Of a DNA stretch of 64,000 nt, positions 51,856-62,951 are shown one piece after another. The notes beneath the pieces are model-generated. The model was not told where the DNA came from and did not search any database. It saw only the letters and a list, made by a program, of their open reading frames with translations. A program made the translations under genes and the position numbers. This DNA is from Salmonella enterica subsp. arizonae (GTDB lineage: Bacteria; Pseudomonadota; Gammaproteobacteria; Enterobacterales; Enterobacteriaceae), in contig NZ_VXJW01000005.1 of the NCBI RefSeq assembly GCF_008692845.1, positions 186,001 through 250,000 on the forward strand, written 5' to 3'. Position 1 is the stretch's first letter. Each line of letters opens with the position of its first letter.

Positions 51856-53058
51856 TTATCCCATCCCGCTCATCGCGTCTCCCAGATGAAAAATCGGCAA
51901 ATACATCGCCACCACCAGCGTACCGATAATTAAGCCGGTGATGATCAATAACGCCGGTTCCAACAGCGACGCCAGATTATCGGCCAGCGCCAGCGTAGTT
52001 TCACTGTGGTGACGGGCAAGGTTATGCAGCATGATATCGAGTGAACCGGACGCTTCGCCCGTTCTGACCAGTTGCAGGCATAGCGGACTAAATTCCTGCG
52101 TATTTTTTAGCGCCAACCAGACCGGATTGCCCGCGGCGATTTCCTGATGTACCTGCGTTAAACGCTGTGACCAGTAAGGGCAGCCGAGACTATCGATAGC
52201 GCTTTCCAGTCCCTGAAGAAAAGGAATGCCTGCGCTTTGGGTTAATGCCAGTACGGTGAATATTTGCGCTAGTTTCTGGCCTCTTATCAGGCGGCCCATG
52301 ACGGGGAGCCGTAGCAGAAGGTGCTGGCGCTGCGCCTGCCAGGACGGTTTTTGTTTTACCCTGTGGTGAGCGATAGCACCGATAACCGCCAGGAGTAAGA
52401 TGAGCCAACCCCATGCCGACCCCCATTGCGCTATCGCGATAATACCGCGTGTCAGAAGAGGGAGCGGGGTATTGAAGCTACGGTAAATGGCGGAAAATTC
52501 CGGCAGGACAAAGTGCAGCATGGCGAAAACGACCAGGGCGGCCATTGTCAGAATAATGGCGGGATAGCGCAGCGCCTTTTTCACGCTAACCGTAATCTGC
52601 CGTTGCGCTTTTTGCTGACGGGCCAGTTCAAAGCAGCATTCGGCCAGTTTGCCGGTCAGTTCTCCGGTGCGGATCATCGTCTGGTAGAGCGGCGGAAATA
52701 CCTGCGGCCAGGAGACTAATGCGCTGGAAAAAGGGACGCCCTGTTCAAGCTCGTGAGCCAGCGTGCGCAACAGCGCTTGCCATTGTCGGTGGGGATGCTG
52801 TTTCGCAAGGAGTTCCAGCCCTTCAGAAAGCGTCAGTCCGGCATGAATGAGCGTGGCCAACTGATGAATAATTTCAGCGCTTTGCTCTTCTTTCCACAGT
52901 GCGGCGTTAACACCCATGCGCTTGATGCGAAGCGGCATAATGCGCTGGTGTTGCAGGGTGATGATCAGCGCCAGACGATTGTCCACCCATACAACGTCTT
53001 GTTCCAGTTGGCCTTTATCGTTAACGCCTTGCCAGCGCCAGAGCTGTTTAACCGTCAT
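51856..53058 (-). CDS. hofC: Type IV pilus-like inner membrane protein HofC
   Basis: HofC is a PilC/GspF-family assembly platform protein. The start at the ATG ending at 53058 (MTVKQLWRWQG) gives 400 residues like the E. coli protein; the open frame extends 11 codons upstream into hofB. It has two GspF domains (about 60-180 and 265-390) and three membrane helices. It overlaps hofB by 11 bp. In E. coli the ppdD-hofBC pilus genes are mostly silent. Confidence 0.94.
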   Translation of the reverse strand: MTVKQLWRWQGVNDKGQLEQDVVWVDNRLALIITLQHQRIMPLRIKRMGVNAALWKEEQSAEIIHQLATLIHAGLTLSEGLELLAKQHPHRQWQALLRTLAHELEQGVPFSSALVSWPQVFPPLYQTMIRTGELTGKLAECCFELARQQKAQRQITVSVKKALRYPAIILTMAALVVFAMLHFVLPEFSAIYRSFNTPLPLLTRGIIAIAQWGSAWGWLILLLAVIGAIAHHRVKQKPSWQAQRQHLLLRLPVMGRLIRGQKLAQIFTVLALTQSAGIPFLQGLESAIDSLGCPYWSQRLTQVHQEIAAGNPVWLALKNTQEFSPLCLQLVRTGEASGSLDIMLHNLARHHSETTLALADNLASLLEPALLIITGLIIGTLVVAMYLPIFHLGDAMSGMG

Positions 53059-54433
53059 GGGGCATTCCCAGAACGCGTAGTATCTCTTCAAAGGACGTCA
53101 TGCCTTGCTCAACGGCGCGACAGCCATTTTCAAAAAGCGTCCCTGTACCAGTCTGTTGGAGGTGGGCTTCCAATGCCTGCGCCGATGCGCCGCTCGCAAT
53201 TAACTGTCGTAATGCCGGGGTAACGGTTAACACTTCGAATAACGCGGTTCGGCCATAAAAGCCGTGGTAGCAATGCTGACAGCCGCTTGCCTGCCAGCGC
53301 GGTAGCGCGCTGGGCCAAAGGTTGGGCGATAACACCACGGGATCGCTCAGACGTTGTTTGCAGTGCGGGCAAAGCTTCCTTACCAGGCGTTGCGCTACCA
53401 CCAGCGTAAGCGCCGATGAGATCATCCAGCGTGCTACGCCCATTTGCTGTAAACGTATCAGGGTTTCGCTGGTGGAGTTCGTATGGAGCGTTGAAAGTAC
53501 CAGATGGCCCGTTTGTGCCGCCTTAATGGCGATTTCTGCGGTGTCGCCGTCACGAATTTCACCTACCATGATGATGTCAGGGTCCTGGCGTAAAAGCGCG
53601 CGCAGCACATTTTGAAAGGTGAGCCCGGCGCGGGGATGGATCTGCGTCTGGTTAATCCCATCCAGTGGAATTTCTATCGGATCTTCAACGCTACAGAGGT
53701 TGATACCCGGCGTATTGCGGGTTTGTAGCGCGCTGTATAGCGTGACCGTTTTTCCGCTGCCGGTAGGGCCAGTCACCAGTACCAGTCCCTGAGGTTGCTG
53801 TAGGGCTTGTTTAAAAGCGGTAAGTTGCGTCCCACACATGCCCAGAGCGTCCAGATCCAGCGTTTGTTCAACCTGATGCAATAACCGTAAGACGACTTTT
53901 TCGCCTTCTTTACAGGGAAGCGTGGCGATACGAAAAGAGATGCTTTCGCCCGTCAGGTCAACGGTAAATTGCCCGTCCTGCGGCAGGCGATGTTCGGCGA
54001 TGTCCAGATTTCCCCGGACTTTCAAACTGGCCGTCATCGCAATACCCGTCTCTTTGGGGATGTCCTGCAGGATATGAAGAACGCCGTCGATGCGGAGCCT
54101 GATCCGGTAGCGGCTGGCGCCTGGTTCGAGATGGATATCGGAGGCGCGTTTCGCCATCGCCGAGCGTAATGTCTGATTGAGAAGCTGGGCTGCGGTTTCT
54201 CCGCCTTTCGCGGCGTTTGCCGAGGGAGCCTGATCCGGCTTATGCAGATGATTTTCCATTTGCTGGCGAGTCCAGCACACAATATCAATCTGTTTTTGCG
54301 TGGCGAAATGCAGAGCGTCCAGTAACGCATGAGAGGGCGCGTCGACCACTGCAACAGTGATACTGTTGCTGGCGCTATTGATCAGTACAGCCTGGTGACG
54401 TTGACACAAGGTGTTGAGCTGTGCGTCCTTCAT
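53048..54433 (-). CDS. hofB: Type IV pilus assembly ATPase HofB
   Basis: HofB is a PilB/GspE-type ATPase expected to power pilin polymerisation. The 461-residue protein carries Walker A GPTGSGKTVTLYSAL (about 228-242), the Walker B/Asp-box LLRQDPDIIMVGEIRDGDTA, the His box and a zinc site (CPHCKQRL...CQHC). It lies 9 bp downstream of ppdD and overlaps hofC. Confidence 0.95.
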   Translation of the reverse strand: MKDAQLNTLCQRHQAVLINSASNSITVAVVDAPSHALLDALHFATQKQIDIVCWTRQQMENHLHKPDQAPSANAAKGGETAAQLLNQTLRSAMAKRASDIHLEPGASRYRIRLRIDGVLHILQDIPKETGIAMTASLKVRGNLDIAEHRLPQDGQFTVDLTGESISFRIATLPCKEGEKVVLRLLHQVEQTLDLDALGMCGTQLTAFKQALQQPQGLVLVTGPTGSGKTVTLYSALQTRNTPGINLCSVEDPIEIPLDGINQTQIHPRAGLTFQNVLRALLRQDPDIIMVGEIRDGDTAEIAIKAAQTGHLVLSTLHTNSTSETLIRLQQMGVARWMISSALTLVVAQRLVRKLCPHCKQRLSDPVVLSPNLWPSALPRWQASGCQHCYHGFYGRTALFEVLTVTPALRQLIASGASAQALEAHLQQTGTGTLFENGCRAVEQGMTSFEEILRVLGMPHDG

Positions 54434-54442
54434 CTTGTTTCC

Positions 54443-54880
54443 TTAGTTGGCGTCAAAACGGAAGACATCTTCACAAGCCTGTTGTAGCGCGCTGTCGCTT
54501 TGAATATTGCAGTTACGCGTCCAGCCGGTAATGCCGTTAGCATTGTCCCAGGCGGGCGTCATGATGACGCTAAGCCCGTTCAGACTCTCCTGACCGGTAA
54601 GCGTGATGACGCCTTTTTCCACACTCATGCCCGAAACATAACGGGTGACGACGGGCGAGGGGATACCGTTGGCGCCCGCATCACAAGTGCCCGTACCCCC
54701 ATGTTCCAGAGCGCAGAGTTCGACGGCGGTACGGTAGGGGACAAAAGTTTGCAACATATCCGTCAGCGCCGCTTTACGCAGATAGTTCTGGTAAGCCGGA
54801 ATGCCGATGGCGCTTAAAATGGCGATGATGCCAATAACGACCATCAGTTCGATAAGCGTGAAACCGCGTTGTTTTTCCAT
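54443..54880 (-). CDS. ppdD: Prepilin-like protein PpdD
   Basis: PpdD is the major type IV pilin homologue of enteric bacteria. The 145-residue precursor has the prepilin leader MEKQRG, with cleavage before FTLIELMVVIGIIAIL and the Glu5 of the mature form. A C-terminal cysteine pair follows. First gene of ppdD-hofB-hofC. The other pilus genes (hofMNOPQ, peptidase) are not in this window. Confidence 0.95.
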   Translation of the reverse strand: MEKQRGFTLIELMVVIGIIAILSAIGIPAYQNYLRKAALTDMLQTFVPYRTAVELCALEHGGTGTCDAGANGIPSPVVTRYVSGMSVEKGVITLTGQESLNGLSVIMTPAWDNANGITGWTRNCNIQSDSALQQACEDVFRFDAN

Positions 54881-55068
54881 TGTTCGCTCCTTGAGTTAGC
54901 TGGCGCTACTTTGGCAAACGAGAAAAGAACGGGCGAGCGGCAAAAGGTAAAACGGGAAGGCGGATTCTGAAGATTTTCGCTGCGTTACATGACATGGCAA
55001 CGTTATTGCGAGGCGCTACCAATATTTTACCGGATAACGACGCAGGCTTACGGATAGGGATTTATAGA

Positions 55069-55091
55069 CCCGACGGCATAGCGCCATCGGG
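55069..55091 (-). terminator. Hairpin at the 3' end of nadC
   Basis: CCCGACGGC/GCCATCGGG (one mismatch) stem 10 bp after the nadC stop on the minus strand. It is followed by a TCTATAAA stretch rather than a clean T run; probable terminator. Confidence 0.5.
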
Positions 55092-55100
55092 CGGAGAGGA

Positions 55101-56051
<951 letters not shown>

Positions 56052-56081
56052 CTATAAGCACCACTCAAAAGGAGGCTCCGC

Positions 56082-56645
56082 ATGTTGCTAGACAAGGGTT
56101 GGTTGGTTGAGGCGCGACGCGTACCTTCTCCGCATTATGATTGCCGCCCGGATGACGAAAACCCGTCATTGCTGGTGGTGCATAATATCAGCCTGCCCCC
56201 CGGCGAGTTTGGCGGTCCGTGGATCGATGCGTTATTCACCGGAAAAATATATCCAGACGCCCATCCTTTTTTTGCAGAAATCGCTCATCTTCGCGTTTCG
56301 GCCCATTGTCTAATTCGCCGCGACGGTGAAATCGTTCAGTATGTGCCTTTTGATAAGCGTGCGTGGCATGCGGGTGTATCAAACTATCAGGGGCGGGAAC
56401 GCTGTAATGATTTTTCCATTGGTATTGAGCTGGAGGGCACGGATGCGTTGCCCTATACCGATGTGCAATATCAGCAGTTAGCCGCCGTGACGCGCACGCT
56501 CATCGCTTGCTACCCTGCGATTGCCGACAATATGACCGGACACTGCAATATTGCGCCTGACCGTAAAACGGACCCTGGCCCCGCTTTTGACTGGCCGCGG
56601 TTTCGCGCTTTGGTCGCCCCCTCGTCGCACAAGGAGATGACATGA
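56082..56645 (+). CDS. ampD: 1,6-anhydro-MurNAc-L-alanine amidase AmpD
   Basis: AmpD cleaves anhydro-muropeptides in cytoplasmic cell-wall recycling and so keeps AmpR-type beta-lactamase induction low. The 187-residue zinc amidase has its metal ligands in [11 protein letters not shown] and [20 protein letters not shown]. An AGGAGG lies before the ATG. It overlaps ampE by 4 bp. Intact. Confidence 0.96.
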   Translation: MLLDKGWLVEARRVPSPHYDCRPDDENPSLLVVHNISLPPGEFGGPWIDALFTGKIYPDAHPFFAEIAHLRVSAHCLIRRDGEIVQYVPFDKRAWHAGVSNYQGRERCNDFSIGIELEGTDALPYTDVQYQQLAAVTRTLIACYPAIADNMTGHCNIAPDRKTDPGPAFDWPRFRALVAPSSHKEMT

Positions 56646-57496
56646 CGCTGTTTACGACATTACTGGTGCTGATTGTCGAGCGCCTGTTTAAGCTGGGCGA
56701 GCACTGGCAGCTCGATCACCGGCTGGAGGCGCTATTCCACCGAATTACCCATTTTTCAGTGTTGCGTACGATGGGGATGACGGCGATCGCGATGGCGGTG
56801 ACTTTTCTGCTGCTTCAGGGGTTAAAAGGGCTGCTATTTAACGTGCCGACGCTGGTGATGTGGATTCTACTGGGCGTACTGTGTATCGGCGCGGGTAAAG
56901 CGCGAGTACATTATCACGCCTGGCTGAAAGCGGCGTCCCGTAACGATCCGCATCCTTGCGAGGCGATGGCTGGCGAGCTTACGCTGATTCATGGCGTACC
57001 GCCGGACTGCAATGAGCGTGAGTTTTTGCATGAGCTGCAAAACGCGCTGTTATGGATAAATTTCCGTTTTTACCTCGCGCCGCTATTTTGGTTTATCGTC
57101 GGTGGTCCATGGGGACCGGTAACGCTGGTGGGCTATGCGTTTTTACGGTCCTGGCAGACTTGGCTGGCGCGCTATCAGACGCCGCACCAACGTTTGCAAT
57201 CCGGCATTGACGCTATTCTTCATGTGCTCGACTGGATCCCGGTACGTCTGGCGGGCGTGGTGTATGCGTTGCTGGGGCATGGCGAGAAAGCGTTGCCGGC
57301 CTGGTTTGCTTCGCTGGCGGATTTGCATACTTCGCAATATCAGGTACTCACGCGTCTGGCGCAATTCTCACTGGCGCGCGAACCGCATACTGACAAAGTG
57401 GAAACGCCAAAGGCGGCGGTGTCGATGGCGAAGAAAGCCTCGTTTGTGGTAGTAGTGATTATTGCCGTGTTGACTCTGTACGGCGCGCTGGTGTAA
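56642..57496 (+). CDS. ampE: Inner membrane protein AmpE
   Basis: AmpE is a membrane protein encoded with ampD; its role in beta-lactamase induction sensing is not settled. The 284-residue protein has about four hydrophobic segments (near 45-65, 70-90, 140-165 and at the C-terminus) around a cytoplasmic loop. The ATGA overlap with ampD suggests coupling. A REP follows. Confidence 0.94.
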   Translation: MTLFTTLLVLIVERLFKLGEHWQLDHRLEALFHRITHFSVLRTMGMTAIAMAVTFLLLQGLKGLLFNVPTLVMWILLGVLCIGAGKARVHYHAWLKAASRNDPHPCEAMAGELTLIHGVPPDCNEREFLHELQNALLWINFRFYLAPLFWFIVGGPWGPVTLVGYAFLRSWQTWLARYQTPHQRLQSGIDAILHVLDWIPVRLAGVVYALLGHGEKALPAWFASLADLHTSQYQVLTRLAQFSLAREPHTDKVETPKAAVSMAKKASFVVVVIIAVLTLYGALV

Positions 57497-57503
57497 CACG
57501 GTT

Positions 57504-57540
57504 TTGCCGGAGGGCGGCGCACGCGCTTTATCCGGCCTAC
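57504..57540. repeat. REP element after ampE
   Basis: TTGCCGGAGGGCGGCGC-ACGCGCTTTATCCGGCCTAC, a REP palindrome between the convergent ampE and glycosidase genes. Confidence 0.85.
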
Positions 57541-57561
57541 GAACGATAGTGGGTAAAGGGA

Positions 57562-58512
57562 TCAGAGCGTATCTGCTGGTGGAATGCCAAAATCAGGCAT
57601 TCCATTCTCATCCCAGCGAATCCGTTTCAGGCGGGTATGGCGGTTTGGATCATACAGCGGATCGCCTACTATTTCAGTATAGTTTCGTGCGTGATAGACC
57701 AGTACATCTTCGCCGTCTGGCGTTGTGGTGAAGCTATTGTGACCGGGACCGAACTGACGATTTTCAATACTGGTGGTAAAAACCGGATGCGGTAACTTAT
57801 GCCAGTTTGCCGGATCGCGCGGATCGGCGCGCAGATCAATCCACAGCAAGCCCATACAATAGTTTTCATCGGTGGCGCTGGCGGAGTAGCTGATAAACAG
57901 TTTATCGCCGTGTACCAGTACTGCAGGGCCTTCGTTAACCCAAAAGCCCCGACACTCCCAGTCATACTCTGGTTTACTGAGTCTCACCGGCTCGCCTTTA
58001 AGGGTCCATGGATTTTCCAGTTCAGCCAGATAAATATTTGAGTTACCGGCGATATCTGGCGCTTTTTGCGCCCACAGATACCACTGCTTTCCCTGATGAT
58101 GAAAAGTGGTGGCATCCAGGGCGAAGGTATCAAACGGCGTCTTAACCTGGCCTTTTTCAGTCCAGACGCCGGTGAGCGGATCGGCATCGGCGCACTCAAG
58201 GGCAAACATGCGGTGCTGGAACATATTCAATTTATCCAGCGCCTGGGTATGCGCCGCAGCAAAATAAAGATACCACTTACCGTTGATACGATGCATTTCC
58301 GGCGCCCAGATCAGTTCGCTCATCGGGCCGGTTTTCGGCTTGCGCCATACTACGACGGGTTCGGCGGCGCGCAGCCCTTGCAGCGAATCGGCACGGCGGA
58401 TTTCCAGTCGGTCATATTCCGGCACGGAGGCAATAAAGTAGTAATCGCTGCCGTCGCGTAAAATAAACGGATCGGCACGTTGTTCAATAAACGGGTTTGG
58501 CCAGTTTGTCAT
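57562..58512 (-). CDS. GH43 glycosidase, probable alpha-L-arabinofuranosidase
   Basis: This is a glycoside hydrolase family 43 enzyme, 316 residues, a five-bladed beta-propeller. The three acidic residues are visible: Asp14 (RADPFILR, base), Asp133 (ALDATTF) and Glu194 (NEGPAVL, acid). No signal peptide, so it probably acts in the cytoplasm on short imported oligosaccharides. It resembles exo-arabinofuranosidase members more than xylosidases, but the specificity is inferred. Its ATG overlaps the stop of the upstream symporter gene by a base, forming a two-gene operon. The pair is absent at this position in E. coli K-12. Confidence 0.88.
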   Translation of the reverse strand: MTNWPNPFIEQRADPFILRDGSDYYFIASVPEYDRLEIRRADSLQGLRAAEPVVVWRKPKTGPMSELIWAPEMHRINGKWYLYFAAAHTQALDKLNMFQHRMFALECADADPLTGVWTEKGQVKTPFDTFALDATTFHHQGKQWYLWAQKAPDIAGNSNIYLAELENPWTLKGEPVRLSKPEYDWECRGFWVNEGPAVLVHGDKLFISYSASATDENYCMGLLWIDLRADPRDPANWHKLPHPVFTTSIENRQFGPGHNSFTTTPDGEDVLVYHARNYTEIVGDPLYDPNRHTRLKRIRWDENGMPDFGIPPADTL

Positions 58513-59918
58513 CAGGCTTTCCTTACGCTTTCAGCGGCGTTGAGTTCCTGTAACTCGCTCAATTCGCGGTAATTAGTGCGACGTTTTTCCAAATCGTCCT
58601 GGATCTGTTTCATCAGTTCACGGTCAACTTTCAGTAGACGTACGACGACTGCGGTAATCAGATACCCAACGCCGGGGATAACGGTAAACAGCAGCATAAT
58701 ACCGTTCATCGCCGAGGCGCTTTGCGTTTTAGCGCTGGCGTCATAACCGTACCAGGAGAGCAAAAAACCGACCATCGCCCCGGCAATCGCCAGGCCCAGT
58801 TTCAGAAAGAACAGATTACCGGAGAAGCTAATACCGGTAATCCGTTTGCCGGTTTTCCATTCGCCATAGTCGTCGACGTCCGCCATAAGTGACCAGTGCA
58901 ATGGGGAAGGGATTTGGTGCAGAATATTGAGCAGGAAGTAGAGCGCCACAATCATCACGGTGGCTTTCGGATCAAAGAAATAGAACGCGCAGGAGAAAAT
59001 CGCCAGCACGATGTTGGTCCAGAAAAATACCTTCAATTTACACCAGCGATCGGTTAAGACTTTTGCCAACATACTGCCGATCATCATACCGACCACGCCG
59101 AGACTAATAAAAAGCGTGGCGAAATGGGTGCTTTGCCCCATCACCCAGGTGACGTAATACATGGTCGCCGCCATACGAATAAACCCCGGGCAAACGTTGC
59201 ATAAGGTCAATAGCAGAATGCGTACCCACTGATCGTTTTTCCACACGTCTTTGAAATCATTCTTCATATCATCGTGCGTCGGAACGGCAGGGCGAACGCG
59301 TTCGCGGACGCTGGCGAAGCAGAACAGAAACATACCCATGCCGATAATCGCCAGCACGGTCATCGCCAACTGATAGCCTTTGGCTTTATCGCCGCCGCCA
59401 AACCAGTCCACCATTGGCAATAGCGTTAACGATAGCAACAGCGTCGCGATGCCAACTAACACGAAGCGATAAGACTGACAGGCCACGCGCTCTTTCGGAT
59501 CGTTGGTGATCACGCCGCCCAGCGAGCAATAGGGAATATTGATGGCGGTGTAGGTGACGGAAAGCAGGAAATAGGTGACAAAGGCATAGACAACTTTGCT
59601 GTTATAGCTCCAGTCCGGCGTCGTAAACATCAGAATGCTGAACAGCGCGTAGGGAAATGCAACCCACAGTAGCCAGGGACGAAAACGGCCATATTGACTT
59701 TGGGTACGGTCGGCAAGCGCGCCCATCACCGGATCGGTAACGGCATCGATAACGCGCACTGAAAGGAGTAAAACACCGACTAACGCCGGAGCAAGCCCAA
59801 AAATATCCGTATAAAAATAATTAACAAACAGCATGATAGCGCCAAAAATAATATTACATCCGGCGTCGCCCATGCCATACCCGATTTTCTCTCTTACTGA
59901 CAGCCTACCCTTATCCAT
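58512..59918 (-). CDS. GPH-family sugar/cation symporter
   Basis: This is a glycoside-pentoside-hexuronide:cation symporter of 468 residues with about twelve membrane helices. The MelB-like N-terminus REKIGYGMGDAGCNIIFG and the helix 2-3 motif DPVMGALADRTQSQYGRFRPW are clear. It is the first gene of the operon and probably imports a pentosidic oligosaccharide for the GH43 enzyme; arabino- or xylo-oligosaccharides are likely by analogy with XynT/YagG-type transporters. The substrate is not proven. No dedicated regulator lies next to it. Confidence 0.88.
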   Translation of the reverse strand: MDKGRLSVREKIGYGMGDAGCNIIFGAIMLFVNYFYTDIFGLAPALVGVLLLSVRVIDAVTDPVMGALADRTQSQYGRFRPWLLWVAFPYALFSILMFTTPDWSYNSKVVYAFVTYFLLSVTYTAINIPYCSLGGVITNDPKERVACQSYRFVLVGIATLLLSLTLLPMVDWFGGGDKAKGYQLAMTVLAIIGMGMFLFCFASVRERVRPAVPTHDDMKNDFKDVWKNDQWVRILLLTLCNVCPGFIRMAATMYYVTWVMGQSTHFATLFISLGVVGMMIGSMLAKVLTDRWCKLKVFFWTNIVLAIFSCAFYFFDPKATVMIVALYFLLNILHQIPSPLHWSLMADVDDYGEWKTGKRITGISFSGNLFFLKLGLAIAGAMVGFLLSWYGYDASAKTQSASAMNGIMLLFTVIPGVGYLITAVVVRLLKVDRELMKQIQDDLEKRRTNYRELSELQELNAAESVRKA

Positions 59919-60042
59919 TGAGACTTCTCCTCATCAGATGATGGCGGTAATTATTCGCCTGCGAGCTTTTTTTTGCGTAGCAGGATCACGCCGCTGATAT
60001 GGATGAAATGGTTATACGCGGGAAACTGTGAGGCAGATAACA

Positions 60043-60062
60043 CCCTCCCCGGGCGGGGAGGG
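60043..60062 (-). terminator. GC-rich hairpin after aroP
   Basis: CCCTCCCC/GGGGAGGG perfect 8-bp stem, 30 bp after the aroP stop on the minus strand. There is no T run, so termination is uncertain. Confidence 0.45.
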
Positions 60063-60091
60063 AAGGCATAATGCATACCGTCGGGCAATAA

Positions 60092-61465
60092 TCAGTGAGC
60101 TTTTACCACTTTTGCCGTTTTTTCTTTACAGACGTAGCCGACGCCCAGAATGAGCAACCATACGGGAATCAACCACACAGAGATCGCCATACCTGGCGTC
60201 ATCAGCATAATGAGCAATACCGCCGCCATAAACAGCAGGCAGAGAACATTGCCGAGCGGATAAAACAGGGCCGGGAAGCGGGTTTTCACACCCTGTTGCT
60301 GTTTCGCGCGACGGAACTTCATATGGGCAAGGCTAATCATCGCCCAGTTAATGACCAGCGCGGAGACCACCAGCGCCATTAACAGTCCGAACGCGGATTC
60401 CGGAGCCAGGTAGTTGATCAGGACGCATAGCGCGGTAACGATCGCCGACAGCAGTATGGTATTGACCGGCACGCCGCGTTTATCGACGGACAGCAGCGCT
60501 TTCGGCGCATTCCCCTGCTGGGCCAGACCGAACAGCATACGGCTGTTGCAGTAGACGCAGCTGTTATAAACCGATAGCGCGGCGGTGAGAACCACGATAT
60601 TCAGCGCATTGGCAACAAACGTATCGCCCAGCTCATGGAAGATGAGGACAAACGGGCTGGTATCGGCGGTGACGCGTGCCCACGGCAGCAGCGAAAGCAG
60701 GACCGCCAGCGAGCCGATATAAAAAATCAGGATGCGATAGATAACCTGATTGGTGGCTTTAGGAATGCTCTGTTCCGGGTTATCGGCTTCAGCGGCGGTG
60801 ATCCCCACCAGCTCCAGTCCGCCGAACGAAAACATAATAATGGCCATCATCATCACCAGCCCGGTCCAGCCATGCGGCAGAAAGCCGCCCTGTTCCCACA
60901 GATTGCGCACGGTCGCCTGCGGGCCAGCGGTATCGCTGAAGAGTAACCATGCGCCGAACAGAATCATGGCGATGACAGCGATCACTTTGATAATGGCGAA
61001 CCAAAACTCCATCTCGCCGAATACTTTAACGTTGGTCAGGTTAATGGCGTTGATGACGACGAAGAAAAGCGCCGCCGAGGCCCAGGTGGGGATTTCCGGC
61101 CACCAGAACTGAATATATTTACCGACGGCGGTCAGTTCCGCCATCGCGACCAGCACATACAGTACCCAGTAGTTCCAGCCGGAAGCGAATCCGGCAAAGC
61201 CGCCCCAGTATTTATAGGCGAAGTGGCTAAAGGAACCGGCGACCGGTTCTTCAACGACCATCTCCCCCAACTGGCGCATAATCAGAAAGGCAATAAAGCC
61301 TGCAATCGCATAGCCCAGAATAATTCCCGGCCCCGCCGACTGGATAACGGAGGCGCTTCCCAAGAACAAGCCTGTTCCTATCGCGCCGCCCAACGCGATA
61401 AGCTGAATATGGCGGTTTTTCAGGCCGCGCTTGAGCTGCTCGCCGTGCTGCTGACTGTCCATCAT
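60092..61465 (-). CDS. aroP: Aromatic amino acid permease AroP
   Basis: AroP is the general proton-coupled importer of phenylalanine, tyrosine and tryptophan. The 457-residue APC-superfamily protein has twelve membrane helices and the N-terminal signature QLIALGGAIGTGLFLGSASV. The start at the ATG ending at 61465 (MMDSQQHGEQLKRGL) matches homologues. Repressed by TyrR in relatives. Divergent from pdhR. Confidence 0.96.
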   Translation of the reverse strand: MMDSQQHGEQLKRGLKNRHIQLIALGGAIGTGLFLGSASVIQSAGPGIILGYAIAGFIAFLIMRQLGEMVVEEPVAGSFSHFAYKYWGGFAGFASGWNYWVLYVLVAMAELTAVGKYIQFWWPEIPTWASAALFFVVINAINLTNVKVFGEMEFWFAIIKVIAVIAMILFGAWLLFSDTAGPQATVRNLWEQGGFLPHGWTGLVMMMAIIMFSFGGLELVGITAAEADNPEQSIPKATNQVIYRILIFYIGSLAVLLSLLPWARVTADTSPFVLIFHELGDTFVANALNIVVLTAALSVYNSCVYCNSRMLFGLAQQGNAPKALLSVDKRGVPVNTILLSAIVTALCVLINYLAPESAFGLLMALVVSALVINWAMISLAHMKFRRAKQQQGVKTRFPALFYPLGNVLCLLFMAAVLLIMLMTPGMAISVWLIPVWLLILGVGYVCKEKTAKVVKAH

Positions 61466-61979
61466 AAAACCTCGTGTATGGTGCGCTGTTTATTCATAAC
61501 GCGCTTATTTTGAACGATGCACTAGTGCGTGTGTAAGTTTGCAATTCCGCTTTTTGTATTTATTTATTTACAACACCTATTTATTAAATATCACAGCTAC
61601 TCTTTTGTCTTTATCAGAATAATGGTATGTGGCTGCGAATGCACCTGCTTTGTGCAGGGGTGATGACGAATTGCGTAAAAAGGACGCACTTGTAAATACC
61701 TCCTTTTATTTTCCCTTACAGATGTTAATGCATTTATATTTCATAAAATTGAATATTAATGCACTACTTCTGATGTTGAATCGGTTCAGATGAGATTTTT
61801 TATCGTTTCAAATACGTTAAATCTACCTCCTGATGGGTAAATTTAACATTTGTGCATAGTTATAATTTTGAAACGTGATTTCTGTAATATTGTTAAAATG
61901 TGCCTCCTTTACTGATTTCAATCAAAACCTATATGGACAGAAGGTGAATACTTTGTTACTTTAGCGTCACAGACATGAA
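61466..61979. promoter_or_regulatory. aroP-pdhR intergenic control region
   Basis: About 510 AT-rich bp hold the divergent aroP and pdhR promoters. A partial TyrR-like motif (TGTAAA at 61691 with a weak second half) is visible but not decisive. No gene or repeat is seen. Confidence 0.5.
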
Positions 61980-61994
61980 ATTGGTAAGACCAAT
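61980..61994 (+). promoter_or_regulatory. PdhR operator
   Basis: ATTGGTAAGACCAAT is the perfect PdhR palindrome (ATTGGT-N3-ACCAAT), 33 bp before the pdhR start. PdhR binds here without pyruvate and represses pdhR-aceEF-lpd. Confidence 0.95.
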
Positions 61995-62027
61995 TGACTC
62001 CGGGCAAATGGCTTAAGACAGGGAATC

Positions 62028-62792
62028 ATGGCCTACAGCAAAATTCGCCAACCAAAACTCTCCGATGTGATCGAGCAGCAACTGGAGTTTTTAATCCTTG
62101 AGGGGACATTACGCCCCGGAGAAAAACTCCCGCCGGAACGCGAACTGGCAAAACAGTTCGACGTCTCGCGTCCCTCCTTGCGTGAGGCGATTCAACGTCT
62201 CGAAGCTAAGGGATTGTTGCTTCGTCGTCAGGGCGGCGGAACCTTTGTGCAGAGCAGCCTGTGGCAGAGCTTTAGCGATCCGCTGGTAGAACTGCTCTCC
62301 GATCACCCTGAATCCCAGTTTGACCTGCTCGAAACGCGCCATGCGCTGGAAGGCATTGCGGCTTATTACGCGGCGCTGCGCAGCACCGACGAAGATAAAG
62401 ACCGTATTCGCGAGTTGCACCATGCCATTGAGTTGGCGCAAGAGTCCGGCGATCTGGATGCCGAGTCCGACGCCGTGCTTCAGTATCAAATCGCCGTCAC
62501 CGAAGCGGCGCACAACGTGGTATTGCTTCATCTGCTAAGGTGTATGGAGCCAATGCTGGCGCAAAACGTGCGGCAGAACTTCGAATTGCTGTATGCGCGT
62601 CGTGAAATGCTGCCGCTGGTGAGTACGCATCGTACCCGTATATTTGAAGCCATTATGGCCGGAAAACCAGAAGAAGCGCGTGAAGCTTCACATCGCCATC
62701 TGGCGTTTATCGAAGAGATTATGTTGGACAGAAGCCGTGAGGAGAGCCGTCGTGAACGCGCCTTACGCCGTCTGGAGCAACGCAAGAATTAG
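62028..62792 (+). CDS. pdhR: Pyruvate-responsive repressor PdhR
   Basis: PdhR is the GntR/FadR-family repressor of the pyruvate dehydrogenase operon and respiratory genes. The 254-residue protein has the N-terminal winged helix (about 10-75, [21 protein letters not shown]) and a helical C-terminal effector domain that binds pyruvate. A GGGAATC site precedes the ATG. It lies about 160 bp upstream of aceE. Confidence 0.96.
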   Translation: MAYSKIRQPKLSDVIEQQLEFLILEGTLRPGEKLPPERELAKQFDVSRPSLREAIQRLEAKGLLLRRQGGGTFVQSSLWQSFSDPLVELLSDHPESQFDLLETRHALEGIAAYYAALRSTDEDKDRIRELHHAIELAQESGDLDAESDAVLQYQIAVTEAAHNVVLLHLLRCMEPMLAQNVRQNFELLYARREMLPLVSTHRTRIFEAIMAGKPEEAREASHRHLAFIEEIMLDRSREESRRERALRRLEQRKN

Positions 62793-62951
62793 TTTTTTCT
62801 GGCAGAACGTTAGCCAGAAGATGTTGTTAAAAAAGCGCAAAAATGTGCGCGGCAACTAAACGCAGAACCTGTCTTATTAAGCTTTCTGGCGAAAGTTTAA
62901 TGGGACAGGTTCCAGATAACTCAACGTATTAGATAGATAAGGAATACCCCC

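Noticed and set aside
61691-61708. TyrR box for aroP
   Set aside because: Only the left half TGTAAA is clear; the right half is a poor match.
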